NCBI GenBank assembly: GCA_037074615.1
Contig: CM073545.1
Span: forward strand, 16,572,001-16,636,000
DNA length: 64,000 nucleotides
Direction of reading: 5' to 3'
DNA from: Leucaena leucocephala
Taxonomy: Eukaryota > Streptophyta > Magnoliopsida > Fabales > Fabaceae
The notes beneath the pieces are model-generated. The model was not told the DNA's origin and did no database searches. It saw only the letters and a program-made list of their open reading frames with translations. This document shows, piece after piece, positions 42,691-54,398 of this stretch; the stretch's first letter is position 1; each line of letters opens with the position of its first letter. A program made the position numbers and the translations under genes.

Positions 42691-45599
42691 GAAATTATGA
42701 TGTATGTATGCTATTGTAATTATAATTTATTCACAATAAATTGATACTTATTAAGAATCGAGCTCCAATTGGTTGGTAAAATGAATATAGAACATGCGTG
42801 AATGTGAAGAGAAGGCGAGACCCAGGGGGTAATGGTGGAGTTGTGGGCCCCATATGTTGTATGTTGTAATTTTTGGGCCAGCCCGTTAGCATATTTTGGG
42901 CCTGATGGTCACCTGGCTATTGAAGATTTTGTTCGGCTCAAGAACTTGGTCCTTATTTTACCGAAAGCCAGACATGATTTCTACTGATTTTTTTTTTATT
43001 AATATAAACTGTTTATTCAGATTCGTGAATCATTCATGACTTTGGATTGTTTTACTATAAACTGTTGAATGACTATTCAGTAGCCGGTATTATTGTATTA
43101 AATTTGAGTATTGTTAAGATTAAATCATAACAACAATTCTTAACTTGGATTTTTTCATTCACTAAGTTCAAACTAACCACCTTATTTCAAGAGTATAAAA
43201 TGAACTCCATTCTTGGGGATGATGGATATCTGCGTGATGTCAGTGACCCAAAAGTCTCGCTTTCCACAAAGGCTCACTGAAGGAGACGTTGGTGGTGGCC
43301 ATTATGAAATTAATTAATAGATCAAGTCACACTCATAAGGCGTAATTAGAACATCAGTGGATCATTAAATTAAATTAAGGAGGAGGAGGAGAAGTGGCTA
43401 GTGGCTTTTACCTAACTTAACAACTGCTTATTGAGAAAACGTCCACAAATGAGATTCAAGTATTGCGGGCGTTCCCACACGCTCGAGAGACGCACACACG
43501 CTATCCCCATTTCCAAATCATGCCTCATTAATTATTGTATTAACAACTAATTTGTTTCATAACATATCATTGCTTGATTCTGATTCTTCCTAAACCTTCC
43601 ATCAGGACCGTGCAAATGCATACAGAAAACTATTATTAGATTAGATGCGTGCTTTTACACTTGTACAAAACTCAATATATAAACCATACTTGTTTATAAT
43701 TCGTGAATCGCCCAATTTTTTTTTTATGCTTTTTCTATTATATTTTCTGTTCTTAATATTAGTCTCATTTTGAAAGGATTTGTAGTCCTTAATGTAAGTC
43801 ATTTTATGGGATGTCCATTGCTTTAATTATTTTCTTCCATTTATGCTAATGGAATTTAATGCAATAAGTCAAATTACCTTATAATATAATAATATGAAAA
43901 TTCTCTTATAACTTGTAAATAACAGGCCATTAGTTTGATTTTATTTATAATCTTCTAACATTAATAACTGCCCCTTTAAATAAAAAAAATTAAGTGTTGT
44001 GGCTAAAAATATTACCATAAATTTTTGATAAATTTGATGGTCCAAGTCTAACAGACTTTTAATTCTATTTTTATAAATATTTGCAAAGTAATTAAAAGTG
44101 GCTTAGGGTGTCTATACCAAATAAACTAGTTTATTATAATTAATATAAAAATTATTTAATTAATTTAGGTAGATTAAAAATATATAAAATAAATTTATCT
44201 TGAGGAGTTGGATTTGATCATAATTAAGTGATTCATTTAATTTTTTTAATTTAATAAAAAAAATTAACTGACTCGTATAATTATAATTAGAAATGGAGGG
44301 AGTAATAATGATGGGGTTAAAATTGAATACTATAAAAGTACTGAAATTTTAGACGAAAAATTCCAATAACAATATGTAAAAAAGTTGTTATTTTATTAGA
44401 CTTAATGTGACTTCTCCAAATCTGTGTTTTGTTTAATAATTAAGGAAAACGTGTACAAGGCCCTAAAGTCACGGCATGATCTGGTCTAAAAAGGTAAGCT
44501 ATGCAAGGAAGAAATATACCATCCTAAACCTAAATTATTATAAGCAACACCCTGAGGTTATATTTAAACTTAGTGGCATTTCATATCACCATAGATAAAC
44601 ATATGTGAATCTTACAATAATATAACTAATTTTTAAATGTTTATATTAAATTAGGCCGGACCGAAAAAAATAATTTCTCAAAATATAGCGAATTAATATT
44701 TAATTTTTTATTAAAAGAGATACTAATATATTAAAAATAATTAATTATTTCTAATAGAAAAATATATGTATGTAAAAAAACTTCAAAAGGAACAAATTTA
44801 ACTTAGCAATATTCAATACATAAATTATAAAGTCTGACACAGTTAATAGATGATTAGATATTTTAAACATGATGTCTTAGATTTAAATTAATCTATGTAT
44901 AAGGAAAAAAATTTGTTATGAGAGATAAAACTTACTCCGGTGATCCCTATATTTTAGAAAGATTAATCTCTAACTATCAATTGAAAGATATCATTTAGAT
45001 GTTGCTAAAAAATATGTAAGCTATAAAATTTCTTCAAGCCTACGCAGGCCATTTTGTAATTAAAAAAAGAAGTAAACTACAATATAAATGATAATTTGTA
45101 AGGTCCCCTTGTTTATTTTAATTTATTCTGAAAAATGCAACTTGAAGACATTTTGTTTTTTTAACATATTGATAAAAAATATTATTTTATTATAATTCTA
45201 ATATAATTTAGAGAGATATCCTAATTTTTAGGTATTTAAATTTACGTATGAAGATAATTGATAATTTATTTATTTAATATTAATATTATTTAAATAGAAA
45301 GAAAATTTTAATCTATTTTTAAATCTTAGACGTCTAATCACTTTCTAACAATTTTTTCATAAAAAAAAAAGTTTGATGAGCAGGCAAGCCATTTTAAGTT
45401 TAAAATGGAGTCCCCCACAAAAAAAGAACGTACTCTTCCTCTCATGCGATCTTCTCCTCTGTGTATCTGCCTCAGCATTCACCGACTACTGATTCTCTAC
45501 TTTGACTACGTTCCACCTTTCATTCCAAAAATCTTGTCATCTTGTCTTCTGAAATTGCCTCACTACCCTTTTGTCGCCCCTTGATCTTGTAATCTCGCC
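42691..45599. other. Intergenic DNA and promoter of the bHLH gene
   Basis: No gene was found over this stretch. It is AT-rich with scattered less AT-rich pieces near 42780-42960 and 43190-43500. The last 150 bases are pyrimidine-rich and look like the bHLH 5' leader. Confidence 0.55.
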
Positions 45600-47581
45600 A
45601 TGGAAGCATTTGATTGGAGCTCTGGTGTTCGGGGAAATGCCTCAGAGACTAGTCCACATGGTTTTCTGGATAATTCTGCTGTAATAGGAAGAGGGTTTAC
45701 TTCATCTTCGTCTTTGGTGTTGGACAGAGAGAAGGGAGAGCTTGTGGCTGCTCCGGTCAAACTGGAACGCAGGAGTGTCTCCACTGAGAGAAGTGTTGAA
45801 AATTTGAAGAACCATAGCGAAGCAGAGAGGAGGAGGAGAGCAAGGATTAATTCACATCTTGACACTCTTAGGAGTATAGTTCCTGGTGCTAACAAGGTTT
45901 GTTTCATCTTACTTTCTCGTGTTTTTAGTTTATGGTGTTCAATTGTTGTTTGTCTGGCATGAATTCGCTCAAATTATGGGAAATTTTGGTGCTTTCTTGT
46001 TGTTGAATATCCTCCATCTTAAACTTTCTGCTTCTATGAAATATGCATTTGAACCAGGCAGATGTTTGTGCACAGCAATTTGGTTGTTCCATTTCATTAT
46101 TCCACAGAAAAATCACTTGTTTGAATCACATATTTGGTAGCTCAAGGTTATATGGCTATTTGTTATTTATTTTCCTCCTTCGTATTAACTATTGCAGTGA
46201 AGCGTAGCTTGAGAATTTATCATTTGATGGAGGATTTGCATAAATCATTTACGCATACGTCTGCAATAAAGCTTTAACTGAAAGTGATACTTCTAAAACA
46301 GCCGAATTTAGATAACAGTTCTCTTTTTAGCCCACCTAATTGTGTTGAAATGTATGGAAATATTAGTTGGGTGCTTAAACAATGGAAATCATTTTACTTG
46401 GATATTTTTTTTTGGGCCACAAAGATTATACGATTGGAAAAGCAAAATCAGAGTGATGAGTACAAAGAAAAAAACACAGATACCAAAACCAAAAGTAGCA
46501 TAGCAGTGGAAACAAAACAGAGCAAAAAATGACTTGAAATATATCCTAGATGTTTCAGAGTCACGAGTACAAAGCAATAACTGCTTAGTGATTGACCGTG
46601 ATTGACAAAGTTATCCACAATGATTAAGCAATCTCGTACTGGGAACAAATACTCTTGCCAAAAAGCGTCAACCATAGGGAGAGAATCAGAAAACTCGACC
46701 ACTAACATAGCAATGGCTATCTCAAATCACCTATTATTGTCTTATAAAAGATCTGCCAACTATTCTCAACCAGGTTTGCAGCTCATTGATTTTAAAAAGA
46801 GGAACTAAAACCAGCCGTTCACAATCAACCTGGATATTAAGGACCAGTACAAGAATTATATCCATATAGTACAGTTTTGAGTTTATTGCTTTTGGTTCTA
46901 TTTACCTCTTGATGTTCATAAACATAGTTGAAAACTTACTTCTGTAAGAAAGGGTTGAAAAGAGGATGGTATTAAGCATCCAACCTGGTTAAGGTTATGC
47001 TTTCAAGTTTCAACTATGAAACTGAGATTTCACTACCAATGTTGAATTACTCATGTCATAGTTTGAAAATCTGAAATTGTTCCTTTTGTCCCTTTGAATT
47101 GTAGATGGACAAAGCGTCGTTACTTGGCGAGGTTATCAGACATTTGAAAGAGCTGAAAAGGAATGCAGCTCAAGCATGTGAGGGTTTGATGATACCAAAG
47201 GACAGTGATGAAATAAGAGTTGAAGAACAAGAAGGTGGTTCAGATGGCTTCCCTTATTCGATCAAAGCATCACTATGCTGTGAATATAAACCTGGGTTGT
47301 TGCCTGAATTAAGACAAGCACTTGATGCTCTTCATCTTAAGATAATGATGGCAGAAATTGCAACGTTAGGAGGCAGAATGAAGAATGTGTTTGTTATAAT
47401 TAGCTGTAAAGAACACAATATTAATGAAGATGCTTCGTATCGTCAGTTTCTTGCAGACTCTGTTCATCAAGCTATTAGGTCTGTACTTGATAGATACTCT
47501 TGTTCAGAAGATCTCTTAGGAACCAGAAAGAGACGGAGATTTTCTATATTCAGTTCATCACCTTTCGGAGATTTCTTGTGA
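45600..47581 (+). CDS. bHLH transcription factor, TMO5/bHLH106 type
   Basis: Two exons (45600-45896 and 47105-47581) separated by a 1208-base intron encode 257 residues. The basic region NHSEAERRRRARIN starts at residue 71, with the H-E-R residues (H72, E76, R80) typical of G-box binding. Helix-loop-helix follows (LDTLRSIVPGANKMDKASLL, GEVIRHLKELK), and the intron falls in the loop, at the usual place for this clade. Residues about 155-225 resemble an ACT-like dimerisation domain (SIKASLCCEYKPGLLPELRQ). The tail is basic (TRKRRRF). Length and layout match Arabidopsis bHLH106/bHLH107, relatives of TMO5, which act in vascular cell division and salt response. Orthology within that group is not settled. 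Confidence 0.93.
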
Positions 47582-48356
47582 ACAACACCACTGGTTGAAA
47601 TAATCTGTGAGGATTTGAATCATAGGACTTTGTTTTATTTACCATGAAAGAGATAAATTTGTAACATGATCATGTGAAAAGATAATAGGCATTTTATATA
47701 TCTGATTAACTTGCATTTAGAACTTGTTTTTTTTTAGGATACATTTTGGAGATTATTTGGCAATTATAGAAAATCACATCAGTATAATTGAGTTTATCAT
47801 TGCTTCATAATATACCAATGCTTGGTTTCCAAAAAGAAACATTCTGTTCAAATTATAGCTTTGCATGATTTGAAACACAACACAAAAACGATTCAATATA
47901 AAAGTCAATTTCATAACACGGAACAGTTGGTAGGTGGGCTGATCTATTATTTAAATTAGGTAGTACATATAAAAAATATTTTATTAAAAAATATAAAATC
48001 TATTTTAATAATTTTTATATCTTAAGAGAATTAATTTTTAGTTGTCGATTAGGATATTGTCTTGACTATATAAAAAATAAAATTTAATTTTATTATTTTT
48101 TTTTACTAAATTAAATTATCTGATCTCAAATTATTAAATATGTATAAAAAAATCTAGTCTAGGCTACTTATAGATTATAAACATAACTTGAAAAGAATTA
48201 TAAATTATTTTAATTTTAGCCAAAAACGAAAGATGATATCATGTTTCTTCATAGTTCCACGTGGCGTGTTACTATAGGGAGGGAATCTAGCAGGTCCATT
48301 TCGGTTGATGACGTGACGATATAAGGTAGCAGAGCCACCTCAAGAACCAGAAGACA
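47582..48356. other. 3' UTR of the bHLH gene and intergenic DNA
   Basis: The first 200 bases are the presumed bHLH 3' UTR. The rest is AT-rich without a supported gene. A CACGTG lies at about 48260, shortly before the following gene remnant. Confidence 0.55.
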
Positions 48357-50695
48357 ATGGCTCTGTCACCATCTCTTCAGAATCTCTCTGGTAACTCTGT
48401 TTGCAAAGTGATTAGCAAAGCCAGCTCAAGAACCAGAAGACGACCTTCCTTGGTTCACATGGCGGCGTCCGACGCATCAATCGGTACTTATGAAGGAGGA
48501 CGTCTTCCTTGGTGGTTCACATGGCGGCGTCAGACGCTTCGATCGGTGCTTATGAAGAAGGACGTCTTCGGCCCATTTATACTGGACACACCCCTCTCTC
48601 TCGTGTCGTCGCAGCTCTTATTTCCTTCAAGCCCTTGTACTCTATCCTCAAGCTCGGCGCAAGGCAGGTCCTCATAAGGTAAATTTCTCTTCTCACTGGT
48701 TTATGTTTGCGGGGTGTTTGATATTTGGACTCTAATATGTAAACTACCTGATTCTTGGATTCTTATGTCTGGTATGCTTCATTATGTTAAAACATTCTTG
48801 GCTGTCTGTGGAAATCCTTGAAACATATATGATGATACATTGGCGTTCTTGTATTTTTGAGTTGGTGGTTTGCCAAAAGTGTTCTTATTGGAGAATGAAT
48901 GTGATTTTTGGATGTTTGGGCACAGCACAGCTGGGAATAAGAACATACCTTGGAGGGAAATGGCGAAAGATATTTTAGAATCAGATGTGTATAAGGAGCT
49001 GGAAAGCATTCAAAACCATTCTCTAGTATACCCTGATTGTAATTTTCTTCATTGACTTTTCAGAATTACCTTTCTACTTGCCTTGGCATTGTTATATGTT
49101 TTCTCAAATACAGGAAAATTTGAACTGCGTATTTGACGACAAAATTTTCACTTTTGAATGGTTTTTGTATGTGGAGAAATGTTCGGCTTTTTCTTTAATA
49201 CCTCAATAAGAATTTTTTACTTGTTAATGTCTCACATTATCTTTAATTTGAGTGTAATGACAGAGTGATTGTCTGATTGTACAGATTACTTGGATCCATT
49301 CCATGCATATGATGAGGGCAATCTTACGTGGCTGGTAAGAAGCTGCTTTTGAGTTTTTCATATTCTATAGAAACACAACCACTTCTCTTTATTTCATGAC
49401 AACTCCTCTTTGTGAATGTGACTAAATCAACATTAACATGATCTTTTTTGTTAGGTAATTAGTTATGTATTTTCTATATACTGCATATCTTGCGTCCATT
49501 AGTTCAACTTTTAGAACAACATGATGCAATATTGGACTTGTACCTTAATCTCGTAATGCACTACTTAACTTTCTAATGCATGACAAGTATGGTAATGCTT
49601 ATTGACTGAACAATTGATCTTTGGTAACAGGTAGAAGCATGTCAAAGAATTCTCCAAGTTTGTAGAATTTCTCCAGCTTCAGGGTAATTACTAATTTAGA
49701 GGAGAAAAACAAAGTTGAACTTTCAATCACTGAGTAAGAAAAAGAAACCAATTAGAATCACAGACATAATTAAAGAAGGAAACCAGTTATAATCCATGCT
49801 AGCACATTGAAAGTGTTGTGTCTTTCTTCTAAACAAGATATATGCTCTAGAGAGAAGTCATAATTATATTATGCTATATGATAGGCAGCAGCTGAAGCAG
49901 AGGCTGCTACTTTGTCAATGGTGAGATGAGCAATCCCAGACGCTCCTTCGGTAGATGAAGCAAGTCAGATACTTCGTGGCAACTGGCTTCAAGCAATTGA
50001 ACAACATCATCTACAGTATTCAAAAACATCCATGATTAGTGACATTCTAGATATTGGATGCTCCGTTGGTATAAGCACAAGACATCTTGCAGACGACAAT
50101 GCCAAAGTCACTGTGAGTGAGCCTTAAGTGAATAATTTGCTTTCAGAAGCTTTATGCTTTGGTAATTGCCTTTGACTTACTTTATGATTGATATGTTTGG
50201 TACTGGTGCTAGATCTGTCACCTTATTTTCTTGCTGTAGCTCAACTTAAAGAAAAGGAAAGAGCATAACCACGTGAATATTCCATAAGCTGGATACATGC
50301 AAATGGAGAAAACACAGGCTGTCTTCCAAATCTTTTGACGTCGTTTCCATTGCTTTTGTGGTATGTAAGCCTCATCTCCTCTTTGGTATTTCTAGAGTAT
50401 AAGATATATTTATGGACTGGATTTTGATTCCTTGAATACTAACTTTATGAAGCTTCACGAATGTCCTGAAAGAGCTATAGTGAACTTAATAAAGGAAGCA
50501 TTCCGTCTTCTTCGACCTGGAGGCACCATAGCTTTGACAGATAATTCGGTATATCATTGTTACCTTTTGTTTTCCCTTTTCTTTCTTTTTTTTTTCTTTT
50601 TTGAAATGAGCATAATAGAATGTGTTATGATGCTATCGTGAGCACTCATATTATTGTTGATGTTTCTGCAGCCCAAATCGAAGATTGTTCAGGTA
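48357..50695 (+). pseudogene. SAM-dependent methyltransferase gene, decayed, introns kept
   Basis: Exon pieces in order: MALSPSLQNLSG (48357), YTGHTPLSRVVAALISFKPL to VLIR (to 48679), STAGNKNIPWREMAKDILES (48922-49039), YYLDPFHAYDEGNLTWL, AAAEAEAATLSMVR, the SAM motif ILDIGCSVGISTRHLAD (about 50050), LSPYFLAVAQLKEKERA, FDVVSIAFV, LHECPERAIVNLIKEAFRLL (50452 on) and PKSKIVQ. This is the order of a plastid-type plant methyltransferase. Lesions: a frame-breaking tandem duplication in exon 1, TGA at 49927-49929, TAA at 50266-50268, a one-base shift before FDVV, and loss of the last exons after 50695. Splice sites remain, so it decayed in place rather than being a retrocopy. The exact family member is not determined. 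Confidence 0.88.
48445..48565 (+). repeat. Tandem duplication in exon 1 of the methyltransferase remnant
   Basis: A 59-base unit (48445-48503) is followed by a 62-base copy (48504-48565), both beginning CTTCCTTGG and containing CACATGGCGGCGTC and GGACGT. The first unit is not a multiple of three, so it shifts the frame that starts at 48357. The second unit carries its own ATG (48521) in frame with the rest of the exon. Confidence 0.85.
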
Positions 50696-51591
50696 TGCAT
50701 ATCAGCCTTTTCTGCTACTGATCATATTATGAATGATCCCCATGTAAAAATGATGAGCCTACATCCTAAATGTCTAGATTTTGATTATAAGTGCAATCAA
50801 CAGATCATACTTAAGTTCCATTGAGCATTTTTTTTTTTGGTATTTAATAGTCATAGGTGTGTTTATGGTTGATTTAGTTAAGTTTATTTGTATATTTTTC
50901 TGAAACGGGACTAGGTAATATTTCTTCTAATATGCTTCAGATGCTGTGAAACGCAATCTCTCTAGAGACCTTGGGTAGGATGATGCAGTTTCAGGATGAT
51001 AAGAAATTTGAAAAACTCATGACAAAAACATTCGTAAAGTTCTTTGCATGTTGGTTACATAATTCATAAATATATAACAATTATAATAAGTGATGCAATT
51101 CATAGACACTTAAAATTCATAATCAATCATTGCCTGTTTGCTTTGTGCCTGCGTGCGTGTTTTTTTTCAAAAACAGACTCTAATTACACATCTACTTTTG
51201 GATTTTCTATTAATAAAGTTTGTTGTACATAATTTTGACAAGTTAAATATTATTGTATTATTGAGTTTCTAATAGAGAAAATATTAAAAAAATATCATTT
51301 AAATTTTAAAATTTTAAATTAGTTTATTTATTATACTTTATAACTTATTGACTACTCTTATAAAGTAAATAACAACACATTTTTTTAGTAATTCTTGATT
51401 TATAATTTTAAAATTTAAGTTATATTTTTTTAGAATTTTTCCTTTCTAATATATATTTTATGTTTGAATTATAAAAAATTACGACTAATTTTTTTTCAGT
51501 TGTAATTTGTCCTTTAGTCTTGACGCTTGAGGAATTTACTGATGTAATGCTAAGCTTGTCATCGCTGTCCTTGATAATGATACGTCTAGAT
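50696..51591. other. Intergenic DNA between two gene remnants
   Basis: The expected last exons of the methyltransferase are not recognisable here. The sequence becomes very AT-rich after 51240. Confidence 0.55.
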
Positions 51592-51990
51592 TAAGGTTAA
51601 GATAAGAGTAAGGTTTATAAAAAAAAATTAAATAATTTTAAAAAAAAAATTTTAAAAAAGAGTTTATGAAAAATAATAGTGCTAAATAAATAGTATTTAG
51701 ATAGTTATTATTAAAAAAATTTTATAATTAAAAAATTATTATAATTTTATTAAAAATATGATAAATGAGAGAGTGTGTCAAAAAAATAAAAATAAAATAT
51801 TAATTTGATAATCTATAAATTTTTTTACTCATGAACAATTTTTAATAATTTATATAAAATTTTAATTTTAAATTATAATTTGATCTAAAAATATTTTTAG
51901 ATAAATATGACTATTTATTTTAATATTTTTTTAAATTTAAGTCAAATTTTTTTTTAAAACCTTCAGTTTTACAGTTATAAACACACACTA
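51592..51990. mobile_element. MITE-like repeat, copy 4 (decayed)
   Basis: It matches the interior of the copies at 35907 and 36457 (ATTATTAAAAAAATTTTATAATT, ATGATAAATGAGAGAGTGTG, AATTTGATAATCTATAA, TTGATCTAAAAATATTTTTAG) but with lower identity and without clear ends. Confidence 0.5.
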
Positions 51991-52102
51991 AAATTAATTA
52001 TGATTATTGAAACAACTCCCATTCCGATCGAAAACCCTACACCCCATCGTGTCCTCTATTTTCACTCTACGGTCATTATCGCTCTGATACAGAACCGATT
52101 CA

Positions 52103-54398
52103 ATGCTTTTACGTCTTCGTGTTAGTCACTCTTCTCTTGATCGCTTCTGCTCTGCTCTCCATTTCTCTGGCCTCGAAGTTGCAATGCAGATGGAGGACAA
52201 GAAAGCCGACGTTCAAGAAATCATGTACGAAGCCCAAGATGCTGAAGCGTTAGAACTCGTTCTTTTTCAAGTTTCTGAATGCTACGTTTATATGGTAAAG
52301 CTTTAGCTATGTTTCCGTGGTCTTCCATTAAAAATAACTGGAGAAAAGATTGAGTGTATGTTGCGAGTATATGAATTAGTGTACATCTGTTTATTTCCCC
52401 AAATAGACTGTTGAAGCTTCAATTTGCTATTAACGGGAGAGTTCGAACTTAGAAGGATCACGATTAACTTCTTTTCTTTTTTTCTTCGAATACTTTCACT
52501 TAATAAAAAAAATGAGTAACTGGAATTTGGATATTCTTGGGGTCAAGTTCGAATACTTTCACTTAATAAAAAAAAAAAATAAGTAACTGGAATTTGGATA
52601 TTCTTGGGGTCAAGCTAATGTATCCCATTATTTGTGAAGATACCCTCCAGGAAGAGTGCAGCTTCTTACAGGTTTCTGATCAACTTCAAATCCTTACTCC
52701 TTGTCTGATATGCTTATGATATGTTTAGCGCATCTTTAACATGTTTAAGTTTCTACCTCGGGTGTAAGACCCGAAACTTCCAGTTACAAGCATTTTGTTT
52801 TTTTTAAGTTTTGTCTTAAACTCAATTATAAATATCTTCTCTGATGTTGATTTCCTACTCTTAGATAACTCTCTTGATTATTAACTGCTATGCTTGTGAT
52901 TACCCAACATTGACACTTGTGTTGAGTTTGTTTTAGGGCTGATGAATGGGATGTCAACAAATGGGCATGGGATGGAGTATTGAAAGTTATTAGCAAGGGA
53001 GAGGAATGCATTATAAGGCTTGAAGATAAGAAAACAGGTAAGATAAGACTAAGAGCATATTAGAGCTTCTCTGATTCGATTATACAGTTCACTTTTTTGA
53101 AAAATAAAAAATTATTACTACAATAAATAAAATATTTAACTAGGTGAATTGTTTGCTCGGGCTTTCTTAAGACATGGAGAGGCACATCCTGTGGAACCAG
53201 TTATTGACAGCAGCAGGTGGTTTTGTGAGACTATTGATGACTTTGTAGTCCCCAGTTTGCCATTTTTGTGTCAATGATCCAGAGAACATAGGTGAGCATC
53301 TGTATTTGCTAACCGTTCTTGGTGAATAACATTTTGCTGTGTTCGCAAGCTACAAGAACTCTTTCCAAATGAAGTTGGTGTATTTTTCTCATCAATCATT
53401 ACCAAACATATCCATGATGATAAATATTTCTAAGCACTGAATCTTTTTAATGTCTTCTCCATACTTCTTACCCAGTCAGCTTTTCTTGACATATGAAGTT
53501 TTTGTCTTACTAAGTGGAGATCATGCAGGTGGTCGTCTTCGGCATGCTTTCATTGGCATAGGATTCCGAGAAAGAACAAAAGCATATGACTTCCAAGCTG
53601 CTTTGCATGACCATATGAAGTATCCTTCCCTGCACCATATGTTATATTTATTCAAGTTCTTCTTGTTTTTCAAAATATTTTGTTCTTCATGGTGATGAAA
53701 AGGAAAGCATGTCTTTTCCTCAATTGAATCAAAGATTCTGAACAAGAAAAAAACTGCAGAAGAGATGGAACAGCAGTACAAGCAAAGTTCCTTAGATGAT
53801 TACAGTTTAAAAGATAGAGAAACTCGTGTGCTGCAAATTAAGAACAATGTGGGGAACTCTGGGATTTTATCCCTATACGTGTTTGAATGTGACCATTCAT
53901 TCTTCAGTATATGATGATATGTATATCCACAGAGAAGTGGCCGCAGTGTGAAGCCCAAACATTTTGAGCAGGGCTTGAACAGCAACTCAGAAGAAAAGGG
54001 CGATGGAAAAGTATCAGTAAATAATAGTTGGAGAAGTATCATAGCTTCTGGGTACTTAGGTTTACGCCTAAGGGTAATTGACTGCTTGTCTTACTCAACA
54101 TTGGTATCGCTTAGGAGAAAATGAGATTTTATCTTGCCCTTAGATCGTGGTGAGCCCAATCTTTTCTAAAAATTCTTGTATAAAAAAAAATATAAAGTTA
54201 CCTCAACCCCACTTTCCCCTGTTTCTACCACGAAGTCTCCAACGAACTCACCAAGAAGTTTGAGTCTTGAGATTACTTACATAGGAGACCACTAAAACAG
54301 TCAGTGAAGACCAGGATTGCCAGAGTTCTCCAAAAGACCAAATTATAGAGGATGTACCAGATGATGATGATCTTGGCGACTTTCAAGCAGCTGGTTAA
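52103..54398 (+). pseudogene. NECAP-type endocytic protein gene, decayed, introns kept
   Basis: Exon-like pieces in order: EALELVLFQVSECYVYM (to 52294), IPSRKSAASYR (52639-52671), ADEWDVNKWAWDGVLKVISK (52938 on), GELFARAFLRHGEAHPVEPV (53144 on), VNDPENIG (53270-53292), GRLRHAFIGIGFRERTKAYD (53528 on), NKKKTAEEMEQQYKQSS (53740 on), SVKPKHFEQGLN and the acidic end DDDDLGDFQAAG. This is the PH-like domain and tail of plant NECAP, which binds AP-2 and clathrin adaptors at the plasma membrane. Lesions: the exon at 53260 is out of phase with its donor, the exon at 53738 lacks one base, so TGA follows, and a SINE lies in the tail at 54047. GT-AG introns are otherwise kept. Confidence 0.82.
54047..54192 (+). 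mobile_element. SINE family A, inverted copy inside the NECAP remnant
   Basis: Read forward it is the reverse of the other family A copies: CTGGGTACTTAGGTTTACGCC, GGTATCGCTTAGGAG, ATCTTGCCCTTAGATCGTGG, GAGCCCAATC and an A-rich end. The tRNA-like head is missing. It sits between the conserved tail segment KGDGKVSVNN and the final acidic motif. Confidence 0.75.
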
